Part shown: in pieces, positions 22,695-31,436 of the stretch
How positions within the stretch are numbered: position 1 is the first letter of the stretch
How the letters are laid out: each line of letters starts with the position of its first letter
Assembly (NCBI GenBank): GCA_003210775.1
Contig: QCUI01000002.1
Location: 1-64,000 of the forward strand
Source: Synechococcus sp. AG-679-A04
GTDB lineage: Bacteria > Cyanobacteriota > Cyanobacteriia > PCC-6307 > Cyanobiaceae
Direction: 5' to 3'
Length of the DNA: 64,000 nucleotides
Made by a program: the position numbers and the translations under genes
Notes under the pieces: model-generated
What the model saw: the letters and a program-made list of their open reading frames with translations, nothing else
Database searches by the model: none
What the model was told of the DNA's origin: nothing

Positions 22695-23386
22695 TTGCGC
22701 GCCGAGCGACTGCTGTCTGCTGGGCGACGGGAGGCGCCACCGCGCCCCTTGCCTCCACGGGTGGGCATCGGTGCGATCACCTCGGCGGATTGGACTTGAA
22801 GCATCTGTCCCTCACGACGCACGTCGAGGCTGACGAAATGGCGCAAATGCGCAAGCTCAACATCACCGCTGAGTTGCAACTTGAACGGCAATGGCCGAAA
22901 ACCATCAGCTCGTGGCTGCTGACGCACCTTGACCACAACCTCGGAGGCTTCCGGCTTGGTGTAGATGAGCTCTCCCCTAATCGAGAAGTAGTCGTCGCCT
23001 TCCGGCAACTCATCAATGGAGGAGTCTTCAGACTCTGTCTCCACATCCGCAGAGGACAGGGTGCTGGGCTCCCAGATTCCGGCGATCTGTAGATGCAACT
23101 GACCTGCCTCTCTGCATCGCGGATACACCACCCAGAGGTGAGGCTTGTCCATGTCGAGATGACGGCGCATCAACGTGAGCATGCGGCCCAGAACAACGGC
23201 ATCAAGCTCCTCACCATCGGCAGCAATCAAATGGCCACGGGTGCTCTGATCTTCAGATTCGGGCCGGAATAGTCCGCGCACGACGCCGATTGCCCGGTAC
23301 TGCAGCGGCTCGGTCACCGCGGGAATGGGATGGTCGCGCATCAGTTTCAGGGGCATCCACTGGCCCAGAGCAACTCTAGCCAGCAT
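22691..23386 (-). CDS. Conserved cyanobacterial hypothetical protein
   Basis: About 231 residues, soluble. The N-terminal half has QYRAIGVVRGLFRPESEDQSTRG and DAVVLGRMLTLMRRHLDMDKPHLWVVYPR, which look like a beta-barrel domain. An acidic linker (ETESEDSSIDELPEGDD) leads to a second strand-rich part (FSIRGELIYTKPEASEVVVKV), and the end is a basic tail (PTRGGKGRGGASRRP) that could bind nucleic acid. The layout suggests two related barrel modules. Start is the ATG with GAGG ten bases upstream; other in-frame starts are possible. First gene of a four-gene run ending in the UPF0104 gene. Confidence 0.65.
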   Translation of the reverse strand: MLARVALGQWMPLKLMRDHPIPAVTEPLQYRAIGVVRGLFRPESEDQSTRGHLIAADGEELDAVVLGRMLTLMRRHLDMDKPHLWVVYPRCREAGQLHLQIAGIWEPSTLSSADVETESEDSSIDELPEGDDYFSIRGELIYTKPEASEVVVKVRQQPRADGFRPLPFKLQLSGDVELAHLRHFVSLDVRREGQMLQVQSAEVIAPMPTRGGKGRGGASRRPADSSRSARN

Positions 23387-23427
23387 CGACAAAGAGCCTC
23401 AGACTGGACAAGCATTCCCACGACACG

Positions 23428-24147
23428 GTGCCGGGCTACAGGCGTCAAACACAGGAAACTCTGGTCAGGATTGGCGCAGTCGCCGGTCTTTGTGCGATCG
23501 CAGGCTGGATGGTGACCAACCTCTGGCCACAGACCCACTCTCCGGCCACCATCCAGAAACAGTCCTCCGAGATCGAAGTCTCCGGTCTGGAGATTCTCAA
23601 AAGCCAGGTTCAGAAGCATCCGAGCGACTGGCGCTGGGCACTGTTACTGGCTCGTGCACAGCACGAGGAAGGAGATCGCGAAGCAGCCGTTCGCACCTTG
23701 AGGCCTTTGCAACGCCTGCACCCCGATCGGCTTGAGGTGGTCACCCTATGGGCTCTGTTCGCGCAACAAAGCGACGATGGCGCAGAGTCAATCAAGCATC
23801 TAACCAAACGTTTCGAATCCCTTCCTGGTGCACGTCGGCTGAAACTGGGTTTGCTGTTGGCCGATCTTGAGCGTTTGTCCGGTGAATCAAAAGCCGCTTC
23901 CGATCGCTATCGCAATCTGATCAAGGACAACCCACAACGGCCTGAACCGTTGCTGGCTTTCGCCCTACTGAAACGGGATCAAGGACAAGGAGACGATGCC
24001 ATGACTCTGCTACGCAAAGCCATGACATTGAGCAAAAACCTGGCCTCAACAAGAGCTGACCTACAAACACTTGAACTGCGCTGGGCTCTCGAAGCCGCAC
24101 GCAACAGGCCTGCCAGAGCAGGCTTCAAGGCTGTGACAACTCCCTGA
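23428..24147 (+). CDS. TPR-like membrane-anchored protein
   Basis: A 239-residue protein with a GTG start, one N-terminal membrane helix (LVRIGAVAGLCAIAGWMVTNLW) and a helical repeat domain. Repeats of the tetratricopeptide kind: HPSDWRWALLLARAQHEEGDREAAVRTLRPL, PDRLEVVTLWALFAQQSDDGAESIKHL, and PEPLLAFALLKRDQGQGDDAMTLLRKAM. Such proteins are scaffolds; partners unknown. Its 3' end overlaps the opposite small secreted gene by 23 bases. Confidence 0.75.
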   Translation: MPGYRRQTQETLVRIGAVAGLCAIAGWMVTNLWPQTHSPATIQKQSSEIEVSGLEILKSQVQKHPSDWRWALLLARAQHEEGDREAAVRTLRPLQRLHPDRLEVVTLWALFAQQSDDGAESIKHLTKRFESLPGARRLKLGLLLADLERLSGESKAASDRYRNLIKDNPQRPEPLLAFALLKRDQGQGDDAMTLLRKAMTLSKNLASTRADLQTLELRWALEAARNRPARAGFKAVTTP

Positions 24148-24421
24148 GAGCCTCATCGATGGCATCGACTGGATCGGTGGCATCGTTCATGGAAGTCGCT
24201 TGACGCAGCGTCTTCATCAGCTCCATGGGGTTGGTGACATCCAGCACCGATCCTTTCTTCTTGGATTCCCCTGGAAGGGTGTTGTAGATATCACGATCTG
24301 CGTTGCGCTCAAGCACATTCGGCTGTGACATCGTGGTCTGCGCATAAGCCGCAGAGCAGACCGGAAGCAATCCGCTGCAGACGGCGATCGCAAGACCGAA
24401 GGTCACGCGGAGCGATTGCAT
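24125..24421 (-). CDS. Small secreted hypothetical protein, 98 aa
   Basis: The ATG at 24421 gives a good signal peptide (LRVTFGLAIAVCSGLLPVCSAAYAQ, cleavage near AYA-Q). The mature part has SQPNVLERNADRDIYNTLPGESKKKGSVLDVTNPMELMKTLRQ, soluble and charged. It is conserved-looking but unknown. The gene faces the TPR gene and is divergent from the nuclease gene. Confidence 0.65.
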   Translation of the reverse strand: MQSLRVTFGLAIAVCSGLLPVCSAAYAQTTMSQPNVLERNADRDIYNTLPGESKKKGSVLDVTNPMELMKTLRQATSMNDATDPVDAIDEALRELSQP

Positions 24422-24483
24422 GGGATCGAATGCTTGGTTCCGGAGGATGCTAAGGGTCTCCAATCAGGTGTATCAGGGTCTCC

Positions 24484-25326
24484 GTGCAGATCGCGAGCTG
24501 GAATGTCAATTCGATTCGCACGCGTCTGGATCATGTCCTCCGCTGGTTGGAGCAGAGCGGTGTGGATCTGCTGGCCCTTCAAGAGACCAAAGTCGATGAT
24601 CCGCTCTTTCCACTCGAGCCTTTCCGCTCAAGGGGTTATCACGTCAGTTTCCATGGTCAGAAGTCGTACAACGGCGTGGCCCTCATCAGCAGGCATCCCC
24701 TTCAGGACGTGCGCTTGGGGTTCTTGGGAGAACTGGAATCTGACCCTGAGGCTGAGGAGCTGAGTCAACAGAAGAGAGTGATCAGTGCTCTGGTGGATGG
24801 AATCCGGGTGATCAACCTCTACGTGCCCAACGGTTCCAGCCTCAAATCGGATAAGTACGACTACAAACTGAGCTGGATCTCATGCCTCGCGAGGTATCTG
24901 CAAGCAGCCCAAACAAGGGATGAGCCACTCTGCGTTGTGGGTGATTTCAACATCGGCCCGGAAGCCAGAGACCTTCATGACCCCGACCGTCTCAGCGGAG
25001 GAATCATGGCTTCAGATGCCGAACGCAACGCCTTGGCTCAAGCACTTGGGGTTGATCTAAAAGACGCCTTCCGGCTGTTCGAATCGGGCAGCGGCCACTG
25101 GAGCTGGTGGGACTACCGCAGCGGTGCATGGGACCGTGACAGCGGGTGGAGAATTGATCACATCTATCTCAGCTCCGATCTGCAGGAACTCGCCCTCAGC
25201 TGCCAGATCGACAAACGGGAGCGTGACCGCGAGCAACCCAGTGACCATGCCCCTGTGGTCGTTGACCTCTCCTGGGAGATGGAGGAGGAGTTCGATGACG
25301 ATCCGGAGACCTTCAGCGCTGATTAA
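24484..25326 (+). CDS. xth: Exodeoxyribonuclease III / AP endonuclease
   Basis: Repairs abasic sites and removes 3' blocks. Family motifs in order: IASWNVNSIRTRLDH, DLLALQETKVDD with the catalytic Glu, SYNGVALISRHPL, NLYVPNGSS, CVVGDFNIGPEARD, WSWWDYRSGAWDRDSGWRIDHIYLS, and PSDHAPVVVDL at the end with the catalytic Asp-His. Length 280 residues is slightly above the usual because of an acidic tail (EEEFDDDPETFSAD). Start is GTG. Confidence 0.95.
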   Translation: MQIASWNVNSIRTRLDHVLRWLEQSGVDLLALQETKVDDPLFPLEPFRSRGYHVSFHGQKSYNGVALISRHPLQDVRLGFLGELESDPEAEELSQQKRVISALVDGIRVINLYVPNGSSLKSDKYDYKLSWISCLARYLQAAQTRDEPLCVVGDFNIGPEARDLHDPDRLSGGIMASDAERNALAQALGVDLKDAFRLFESGSGHWSWWDYRSGAWDRDSGWRIDHIYLSSDLQELALSCQIDKRERDREQPSDHAPVVVDLSWEMEEEFDDDPETFSAD

Positions 25327-25647
25327 GCCGCAGGGTGTTTGGGAGCGAGCTATTCAGAGGCGCTTTAGCTTGACCTGGAGCAAGAGTGCGGGCCAGTTCA
25401 TGCTCGATCCGTCACAGTCTTAAACAAGCCTTCTTTCGCGCGTCATGGAACGCCGTACGAGGCTGGAAATCGCCTGAGATCCGGGTCAGACGCTGTTCAG
25501 AGATGGCCTGGTCAGGGCCTAAAACAGGATGCCGATGCTGGTATCACAAGTTCCGGAATCTCCGCTTCGTACACAGATCAGCCGTTTTGGCACGTTCTTG
25601 GGTCAGGATGTGGCACGGTTTGCATCGGCCCTTTGGCATCCGCCCAC
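25327..25647. other. 321-bp intergenic stretch before hemL
   Basis: No frame with a convincing start was found on either strand, and no clear terminator or known riboswitch. It must hold the hemL promoter. The length is unusual for this compact genome, so an unrecognised RNA is possible. Confidence 0.4.
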
Positions 25648-26949
25648 GTGACAGCACCAAGCTTGAACACCAGTCGCTCCCAGGAGCTCTTCAGTGCCGC
25701 CCAGGCTCTGATGCCTGGTGGCGTGAGCTCCCCAGTGCGTGCATTCAAATCTGTGGGTGGCCAGCCGATCGTCTTCGATCGGGTCAAGGGCGCTTACGCC
25801 TGGGACGTTGATGACAACAAATACATCGACTACGTCGGCAGTTGGGGACCCGCGATCTGCGGTCATGCCCATCCCGAAGTGATCAGTGCGCTGCAGGAAA
25901 CGATTGAGAAGGGCACCAGCTTTGGAGCCCCCTGCGCACTCGAGAACACGTTGGCAGAGATGGTGATCGAGGCCGTCCCCAGCGTGGAGATGGTTCGCTT
26001 CGTGAACAGCGGCACCGAAGCCTGCATGGCTGTGCTGCGTCTGATGCGCGCCTTCACAGGTCGCGACAAGGTCATCAAGTTCGAAGGTTGTTACCACGGC
26101 CATGCGGACATGTTCCTGGTGAAGGCCGGTTCCGGTGTGGCCACCCTCGGTCTGCCTGACTCACCTGGCGTTCCGCGCAGCACCACCGCCAATACCTTGA
26201 CCGCTCCTTACAACGATCTGGAGGCCGTCAAGCAGCTATTCGCAGAAAACCCTGATGCCATTTCAGGTGTCATTCTCGAGCCGATCGTCGGCAATGCCGG
26301 ATTCATCCAGCCTGAACCCGGTTTCCTTGAGGGTTTGCGTGAACTCACCAAGGAGAACGGCGCACTGCTCGTCTTTGACGAGGTCATGACAGGCTTCCGC
26401 ATCAGTTATGGCGGAGCCCAGGCCCATTTCGGTGTCACCCCTGATCTCACCACCATGGGCAAGGTGATCGGCGGAGGGCTGCCCGTCGGCGCCTATGGCG
26501 GCCGACGGGAAATCATGGAGATGGTCGCTCCTGCTGGCCCCATGTACCAGGCCGGCACCCTGAGCGGAAATCCCCTCGCCATGACGGCGGGCATCAAGAC
26601 ACTTGAGCTTCTTAAACAGCCCGGTAGCTACGAAAAGCTCACCGCAACCACTGAGAAACTGGTGGCGGGCATCAAGGAGGCCGCGACCTCTGCCGGCCTT
26701 CCCATCACGAGCGGAAGTGTGAGCGCCATGTTCGGATTCTTCCTCTGCGAGGGACCTGTACGCAACTTCGAAGAGGCGAAGGCAACGGACGCTGAACGCT
26801 TCGGCAGACTGCACCGCGCCATGCTCGAGCGAGGCATTTACCTGGCTCCATCAGCCTTCGAGGCTGGCTTTACCTCCCTGGCCCATTCGGACGCAGACAT
26901 CGAAGCCACAATTCAGGCGTTCCGAGAAAGCTTCGCTGCTATCTCCTGA
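25648..26949 (+). CDS. hemL: Glutamate-1-semialdehyde 2,1-aminomutase
   Basis: Makes 5-aminolevulinate in the C5 route to chlorophyll and haem. The 433 residues have all family blocks: [94 protein letters not shown], and [16 protein letters not shown] with the pyridoxal-phosphate lysine. The GTG giving [15 protein letters not shown] is chosen because it matches the usual family start; a TTG five codons earlier also exists. Confidence 0.97.
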   Translation: MTAPSLNTSRSQELFSAAQALMPGGVSSPVRAFKSVGGQPIVFDRVKGAYAWDVDDNKYIDYVGSWGPAICGHAHPEVISALQETIEKGTSFGAPCALENTLAEMVIEAVPSVEMVRFVNSGTEACMAVLRLMRAFTGRDKVIKFEGCYHGHADMFLVKAGSGVATLGLPDSPGVPRSTTANTLTAPYNDLEAVKQLFAENPDAISGVILEPIVGNAGFIQPEPGFLEGLRELTKENGALLVFDEVMTGFRISYGGAQAHFGVTPDLTTMGKVIGGGLPVGAYGGRREIMEMVAPAGPMYQAGTLSGNPLAMTAGIKTLELLKQPGSYEKLTATTEKLVAGIKEAATSAGLPITSGSVSAMFGFFLCEGPVRNFEEAKATDAERFGRLHRAMLERGIYLAPSAFEAGFTSLAHSDADIEATIQAFRESFAAIS

Positions 26950-26992
26950 ACCTCAAATCAGGCTCACCCCCATGCCACATCCCAGCATCGGC

Positions 26993-28267
26993 ATGGGAAA
27001 CCAGTTCAGAAAGGCGTTGATCGGGGTGACCCTCGTAGTGGCCTCACTGCAGGGCTCTCCCAGCCGCGCAGGCCCATTACAGACATGGCTGCAGCTGCCT
27101 AAGTGGCTCGATCTCAGTATCGACTACACAGCAGAGCCCATGACCGGCATTAGCGGTGGAATCAATCCTTCAGCAGCAAGCTGGTATCAAGCCGTAGTGC
27201 TCGACCTGTCCCTGAGCAGCGGTTTCGGAAAGAGCCAGCAGCAGTGGAGTGAACTGGATCACTGGCAGCTCAATCTGCAGCTGACCAATGATGCCGGCAA
27301 CCCCGATCTGAACACCGAGCTGGGATCCGCGTTCACGCTGCAGACCCTGGTGAATCCTGTGGGGACCTGGATCACCGAAGCCTCTGTGGTCAGAAATCGC
27401 GGCGAGAGTTGGTGGCAAGCCGAGCTAGGCCTGATGTCGCTGGATCCAGTCATGGCTGGAGAACCAGGCTTTCTATCTGCTCCTGCCATGGGCAGTTACA
27501 TCAGCTCAGTACTCAACAACACTTTGAACCTGTTAATTGTAGGAGTACCGATTGATCCCTTCGTTGCACCTGGAGTCAAACTCAAGGCCCATTCAGACTC
27601 TCTTGGTTCACTGGAATATGCCTACTTCTACCTGAACCCTCAGACCAGTATTGCGGCAAGCCTTGGGGTTGATCCAGGGGTCCCTGATGTGCAGGGCGGT
27701 GTTCAAGCTCTGCAATGGAAAACCAACCCTCTGCGATCCAGAACTGATCTTTCAGCAGAGATCAGCATTCCAGGCACCGACGAGAGCGTGATCAGACAGT
27801 TACCCCTACCTGAAGTTCAACTTGGGGGCTATTTCTCATCAACCCGTCTCCTGATCGACAACGCAAATGAGCTGGGAGAAGGAATCAACCGCGGCATTTA
27901 CGGCTCGGTCACCTGGCCTCTTGATGTACCGGTCGGCCTGGATAATCGAGTTTGGGCTGGTGGCACCGTTAGCTTCGACCCTTCAAACAACCCTTACCCA
28001 ACATTCATCTCAGGTGGCTGGCTGAGCCAAGGCATCATTCCTGGCCGACCACTTGATGTGCTTGCCCTGGGTCTGGGTCGTACCAGTTTCAGCCCGACCA
28101 TCAATCCGGGACTGAGCCACGAGGGGACGATTGAATTGAATTACTCGTTTTATGTTTCAGAGATTTTTCAGATTCAGCCTGTGATGCAATGGATTGTCAA
28201 TCCAGGTGGTGAAGGCAAAGTGCAAGGTATCTGGGCTGGAGGCGTACAGATCAACTTAAGCCTCTGA
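26993..28267 (+). CDS. OprB-like outer-membrane porin
   Basis: About 424 residues with a signal peptide (ALIGVTLVVASLQGSPSRAG) and then beta-strand-rich sequence throughout, alternating polar and hydrophobic residues. DYTAEPMTGISGG and the ending FQIQPVMQWIVNPGGEGKVQGIWAGGVQINLSL match carbohydrate-selective OprB porins; the last strand ends in an aliphatic residue. There is no S-layer homology domain, so it differs from the larger SomA-type cyanobacterial porins. Substrate unknown. ATG at 26993 chosen because it starts the signal peptide; an ATG seven codons earlier is possible. Confidence 0.8.
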   Translation: MGNQFRKALIGVTLVVASLQGSPSRAGPLQTWLQLPKWLDLSIDYTAEPMTGISGGINPSAASWYQAVVLDLSLSSGFGKSQQQWSELDHWQLNLQLTNDAGNPDLNTELGSAFTLQTLVNPVGTWITEASVVRNRGESWWQAELGLMSLDPVMAGEPGFLSAPAMGSYISSVLNNTLNLLIVGVPIDPFVAPGVKLKAHSDSLGSLEYAYFYLNPQTSIAASLGVDPGVPDVQGGVQALQWKTNPLRSRTDLSAEISIPGTDESVIRQLPLPEVQLGGYFSSTRLLIDNANELGEGINRGIYGSVTWPLDVPVGLDNRVWAGGTVSFDPSNNPYPTFISGGWLSQGIIPGRPLDVLALGLGRTSFSPTINPGLSHEGTIELNYSFYVSEIFQIQPVMQWIVNPGGEGKVQGIWAGGVQINLSL

Positions 28268-28270
28268 CCC

Positions 28271-28765
28271 TCAGCGATAGTTCTCAAACTGAAGAGGTAC
28301 ATCCAGCTCATCTTCTTTTGAGCGCAACAACTGAATCACCTGCTGGAGATCATCCTTGCTCTTGCCTGTCACTCTGAGACTCTCTCCTTGAATGGCGACT
28401 GTCACTTTCTTGAGCTCATCACGGATAATCTTGCTCATTTTCTTGGCAAGTTCCTGACTAAGTCCTTTCTTCAATTCAACCGTCTGCTGCACACGATTAC
28501 CACCCACTGTTTCCGCAGGCTGAAAATCGAAGATCTTTAAAGACAGATCTCTCTTTGTCGCCTTAGCCCGCAGAATATCTTCAACCGCTTGAAGGGTCAT
28601 GTCACTGGCCGTGGTGATCACAACAGCGGCGTCTTCAAGGTCGATCTCGGTACCGGAATCCTTGAGGTCATAGCGCTGAGAAACGTCCCTACGAACTTGA
28701 TCAAGCGTATTCACCAACTCCTGACGGTCAAAATCAGAGACCACATCAAATGAATACGAAGCCAT
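28271..28765 (-). CDS. yajQ: YajQ-family nucleotide-binding protein
   Basis: The 164-residue length and motifs are typical: SYSFDVVSDFDRQELVNTLDQ, RYDLKDSGTEIDL, the ITTASDMTLQAVEDILRAKATKR helix, and RDELKKVTVAIQGESLRVTGKSKDDLQQVI near the end. The fold has two RNP-like domains; some family members bind cyclic di-GMP and act on transcription, so that role is possible. Convergent with the porin gene, three bases apart. Confidence 0.93.
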   Translation of the reverse strand: MASYSFDVVSDFDRQELVNTLDQVRRDVSQRYDLKDSGTEIDLEDAAVVITTASDMTLQAVEDILRAKATKRDLSLKIFDFQPAETVGGNRVQQTVELKKGLSQELAKKMSKIIRDELKKVTVAIQGESLRVTGKSKDDLQQVIQLLRSKEDELDVPLQFENYR

Positions 28766-28914
28766 TGAACAATCATCGGTGGTTGAAGGTTAGCAATGCT
28801 CATGAAGCCTCTCTCAACAGAAGATCTGTCAACGGATGGATAGTGATGAGATGTTCATCTTCAATCAGCAACTCCACACCAACCGCCGCTTCAGGACCGG
28901 CATGACCAAGACGG

Positions 28915-29451
28915 ATGCAGACGACTTGGTCATGCCGTCAGGCTGATCGCGTCGATCAACAGTCGATCACTATTGTTTCAACCGCGATTGCCTTGACTGT
29001 GTTCATCACGGACCTTCTCACCCGGACGCCCGCGGCGCCCTACGCCTTGTCGCTCGTGTGCTCGGGAGCCGTGGTGATCGCCAGCATCATTCCACTGGGT
29101 GCCGCCCGTTCACAGGCGGACTTCACGATGGACGACATGAAGGCTCCAAGGGCCATGTTCGACCGTCTTCCCGCCTGGGGAAAACGGGCCAGCTGGGCAC
29201 ATCAGAACAGCTTCGAAGCATTCGGCCTGCATGCGCCAGCAGCACTTCTAGCCCTGATCGCCGTACTGCAAATTGGAGAACTTCAGGGGCTTGCCATTCC
29301 CGCAGCCCTGCTCCAGCCCGCGCTGCGTCTGATTTATCTGCCGGCCTATGTGGCCAATGTGCCTCCCCTGAGAGGACTGTGTTGGGCTGGCGCTCTGCTT
29401 TGCACCGGCATCCTCTACATCGAGGGGCTTAGAGCTCTACTGGTCGCCTAA
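28915..29451 (+). CDS. MAPEG-family membrane protein
   Basis: Four membrane helices. The MAPEG block is ARSQADFTMDDMKAPRAMFDRLPAWGKRASWAHQNSFEAFGLHAPAALL in pieces (about 65-112), with the RAxxAHxNxxE signature in altered form. Family members include glutathione-dependent membrane enzymes; the cyanobacterial members are uncharacterised. The N-terminal 45 residues look unlike the family and the true start may be an internal GTG near 29056. Overlaps the end of the opposite SPFH gene by four bases. Confidence 0.82.
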   Translation: MQTTWSCRQADRVDQQSITIVSTAIALTVFITDLLTRTPAAPYALSLVCSGAVVIASIIPLGAARSQADFTMDDMKAPRAMFDRLPAWGKRASWAHQNSFEAFGLHAPAALLALIAVLQIGELQGLAIPAALLQPALRLIYLPAYVANVPPLRGLCWAGALLCTGILYIEGLRALLVA

Positions 29452-30362
29452 CTCTTGCCCTGCTGGAATTGCTTCAGAGCAGCCAGCAATGAAGCAGGTG
29501 ACTGAGGATCCACCATCAGCACGCTGCCGGCGGGCGAGTCAGCCATGCGTTGCCCCATGGCCATCCAGTCCTCAGCCAGCATCAGCCGAACAGCCTCTTC
29601 AGCCTCCGGGCTCTCGGCAAGAGCCTTGGCCATGACGCGTGCCGCTTCGGACTTCGCTTCAGCCATCACACCTTGCTGCTTGGCCTGGCCTTCGGCCTCA
29701 AGCAGGATCGCTTCCTTCTGGGCACGGGCATCAAGGACAAGAGCCTCCGCACGACCACGCGCCTCATTCAACTGGGCTTCTTTTTCTCCTTCGGAACGCA
29801 GAATCGCAGCGCGCTTCTCGCGTTCGGCAGTCATCTGAGCCTCCATCGCCTGCTTGACTCCCGGCGAGGGATTGATATCGCGCATTTCAACCCGGGTTAC
29901 TTTGACTCCCCATGGATCGGTTGCCTCATCAAGCTCCTTCAGAAGAAGCTCGTTCACCTCGCTGCGAGTAGTGAAGGTCTGGTCAAGATCCAACTTGCCC
30001 ATCTCGGCACGAATCTGGGTCAACACCAGGTTCACCATCGCTGCCTGCAGATCGTCCACGGCGTAATACGCCTGAGAATGCTCAAGCAATTGCCAATACA
30101 CCACGGCATCCACCTCGATGGAGACGTTGTCTCGGGTGATGCAGAGCTGGGGGGGAATATCCAGAACCCGTTCCTTGAGTGACTCGTGACTCACCACACG
30201 TTCGACAACGGGAATCACGATGGAGAGCCCAGGCTGCAACTCACGGTCGAACTTGCCGAGCCGCTCGACGAGACGCGATCGGCCACCGCTGGTGACCTTG
30301 ACACTGCCACTGCCCAGAAGAGCGATCAGGATCAATGCAGGCAGGCTCAGCAGCGCTTCCAT
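29448..30362 (-). CDS. SPFH/stomatin-like membrane protein
   Basis: A 304-residue protein. N-terminal membrane helix (LLSLPALILIALLGSG), then the SPFH domain (about 20-190): GRSRLVERLGKFDRELQPGLSIVIPVVERV, LKERVLDIPPQLCITRDNVSIEVDAVVYWQ, MGKLDLDQTFTTRSEVN, WGVKVTRVEMRDINPS. A long Ala/Glu-rich coiled coil follows (AEREKRAAILRSEGEKEAQLNEA and on). Such proteins form membrane cages that guard proteases or organise microdomains. The frame is open far upstream, but the first 95 codons have no membrane-protein character, so MEALLSLPAL is chosen. Divergent partner is an NfeD gene, a classic functional pair. Confidence 0.93.
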   Translation of the reverse strand: MEALLSLPALILIALLGSGSVKVTSGGRSRLVERLGKFDRELQPGLSIVIPVVERVVSHESLKERVLDIPPQLCITRDNVSIEVDAVVYWQLLEHSQAYYAVDDLQAAMVNLVLTQIRAEMGKLDLDQTFTTRSEVNELLLKELDEATDPWGVKVTRVEMRDINPSPGVKQAMEAQMTAEREKRAAILRSEGEKEAQLNEARGRAEALVLDARAQKEAILLEAEGQAKQQGVMAEAKSEAARVMAKALAESPEAEEAVRLMLAEDWMAMGQRMADSPAGSVLMVDPQSPASLLAALKQFQQGKS

Positions 30363-30422
30363 GACGAAATGGATGTCTGATGCGACGTTAGTCCCCAAAG
30401 TGAGGCGAACAAGCCACCAGAC

Positions 30423-30866
30423 ATGCCACCTCTTTGGAGTCCTTTGATCTGGTTGTTGGTGGCTGGCGTGCTGCTGGTCTTCGAGCTCCTGCAACCCAGT
30501 TTTGACGGCTTGATGTTCGCCGTCTTCGCCGGGCTTGTCGTGTCGGTACTGACAGCCTTGCTGCCCCTGCAAGTCTGGATTCAGATCATCCTGTTCAGTG
30601 TCATCACAGTGCTGGGGACGCTTTGGCTGAGCCGCTGGTCTGCCCAACGCAATCCAAGGCCCGGACGTCGAAGACTGAAAGACAACACAGCCGAAGTACT
30701 GACCACGATTGAACCCGGAGGAGAAGGCAGGGTTCGCTGGCAGGGCCAGAGCTGGGCGGCCAGTTCACTGGATGTGGAAACTTCCCTTCAGGCAGGAGAA
30801 CGCGTGCTTGTGATTAGCAGAGAGGGAACCCGACTCCAGGTTCTGCCGACCCCGCCTTCGCCCTGA
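30423..30866 (+). CDS. NfeD-like membrane protein
   Basis: The 147 residues have two to three membrane helices (about 7-45 and 50-68) and a C-terminal OB-fold domain (DNTAEVLTTIEPGGEGRVRWQGQSWAA to AGERVLVISREGTRLQV). NfeD proteins work with SPFH proteins in the membrane. Here the two genes are head to head with a 60-base gap, so a shared divergent control region is likely, where many bacteria have them in one operon. Confidence 0.88.
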   Translation: MPPLWSPLIWLLVAGVLLVFELLQPSFDGLMFAVFAGLVVSVLTALLPLQVWIQIILFSVITVLGTLWLSRWSAQRNPRPGRRRLKDNTAEVLTTIEPGGEGRVRWQGQSWAASSLDVETSLQAGERVLVISREGTRLQVLPTPPSP

Positions 30867-30869
30867 ATA

Positions 30870-31382
30870 TCAGTCGAAAAACAGCAGGCTGACAACCTTC
30901 CCCATGTCCTCGGCACTCCGACAGCTGGCAAGAAGAGTCTCGCTGTCATGAAAAGCAAGACAAATCAGTTGATCACAACGACTAATGATGTCCTGATTGC
31001 AGAGGCTGCTGGCCATCGGCAGAGGCAGGTCGTCGTGCTCAGGCTTCTCAATCAGATGCAGAACACTCTCCAATTGATCGCGGATCTCAGGCCCCTGACG
31101 ACTCAGACTCTGCGGCAGAAGCACCGTGAGCTTTGAGGAATCCACAGCCAGGACGCCTCGAATCACCGCTGCATTGACCCCCTGCGCACCTGAAGTCACG
31201 AGAGAGTGGCCTTCCTGCGCAAGCGATCGGGCGATCAGCTCAATCAGATGGATGGCGACCACAGGAACATGACGACTACCGAGGATGGCAATCCGCCGCG
31301 CTCCCTGGTCTTGGAGCAAAGCCAATTCCTGCGCAAGGGTGTCCACCCTGTCCAGCGCAGGAAGATCAAGGGATCGGCTCAA
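30870..31382 (-). CDS. SLOG/DprA-like Rossmann protein
   Basis: A 170-residue protein with a DprA-like nucleotide-binding core: GARRIAILGSRHVPVVAIHLIELIARSLAQEGHSLVTSGAQGVNAAVIRGVL. It has the GS-R and SGAQGVN loops of the SLOG superfamily. The C-terminal part (CDQLICLAFHDSETLLASC) keeps the alternating strand-helix pattern. It is too short for full DprA and lacks its SAM and winged-helix domains. A nucleotide-sensing or DNA-processing role is possible. Ends three bases after the convergent NfeD gene. Confidence 0.72.
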   Translation of the reverse strand: MSRSLDLPALDRVDTLAQELALLQDQGARRIAILGSRHVPVVAIHLIELIARSLAQEGHSLVTSGAQGVNAAVIRGVLAVDSSKLTVLLPQSLSRQGPEIRDQLESVLHLIEKPEHDDLPLPMASSLCNQDIISRCDQLICLAFHDSETLLASCRSAEDMGKVVSLLFFD

Positions 31383-31436
31383 TGACTACCTGCGAGCGTT
31401 CCTAGACGCTAGCAGCGTTGAACCCTGTCGGGACCA

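Noticed and set aside
30363-30647. 95-codon N-terminal extension of the SPFH protein
   Set aside because: It overlaps the divergent NfeD gene and has a Gln/Asp/His-rich composition unlike a protein N-terminus; the membrane helix starts at 30362.
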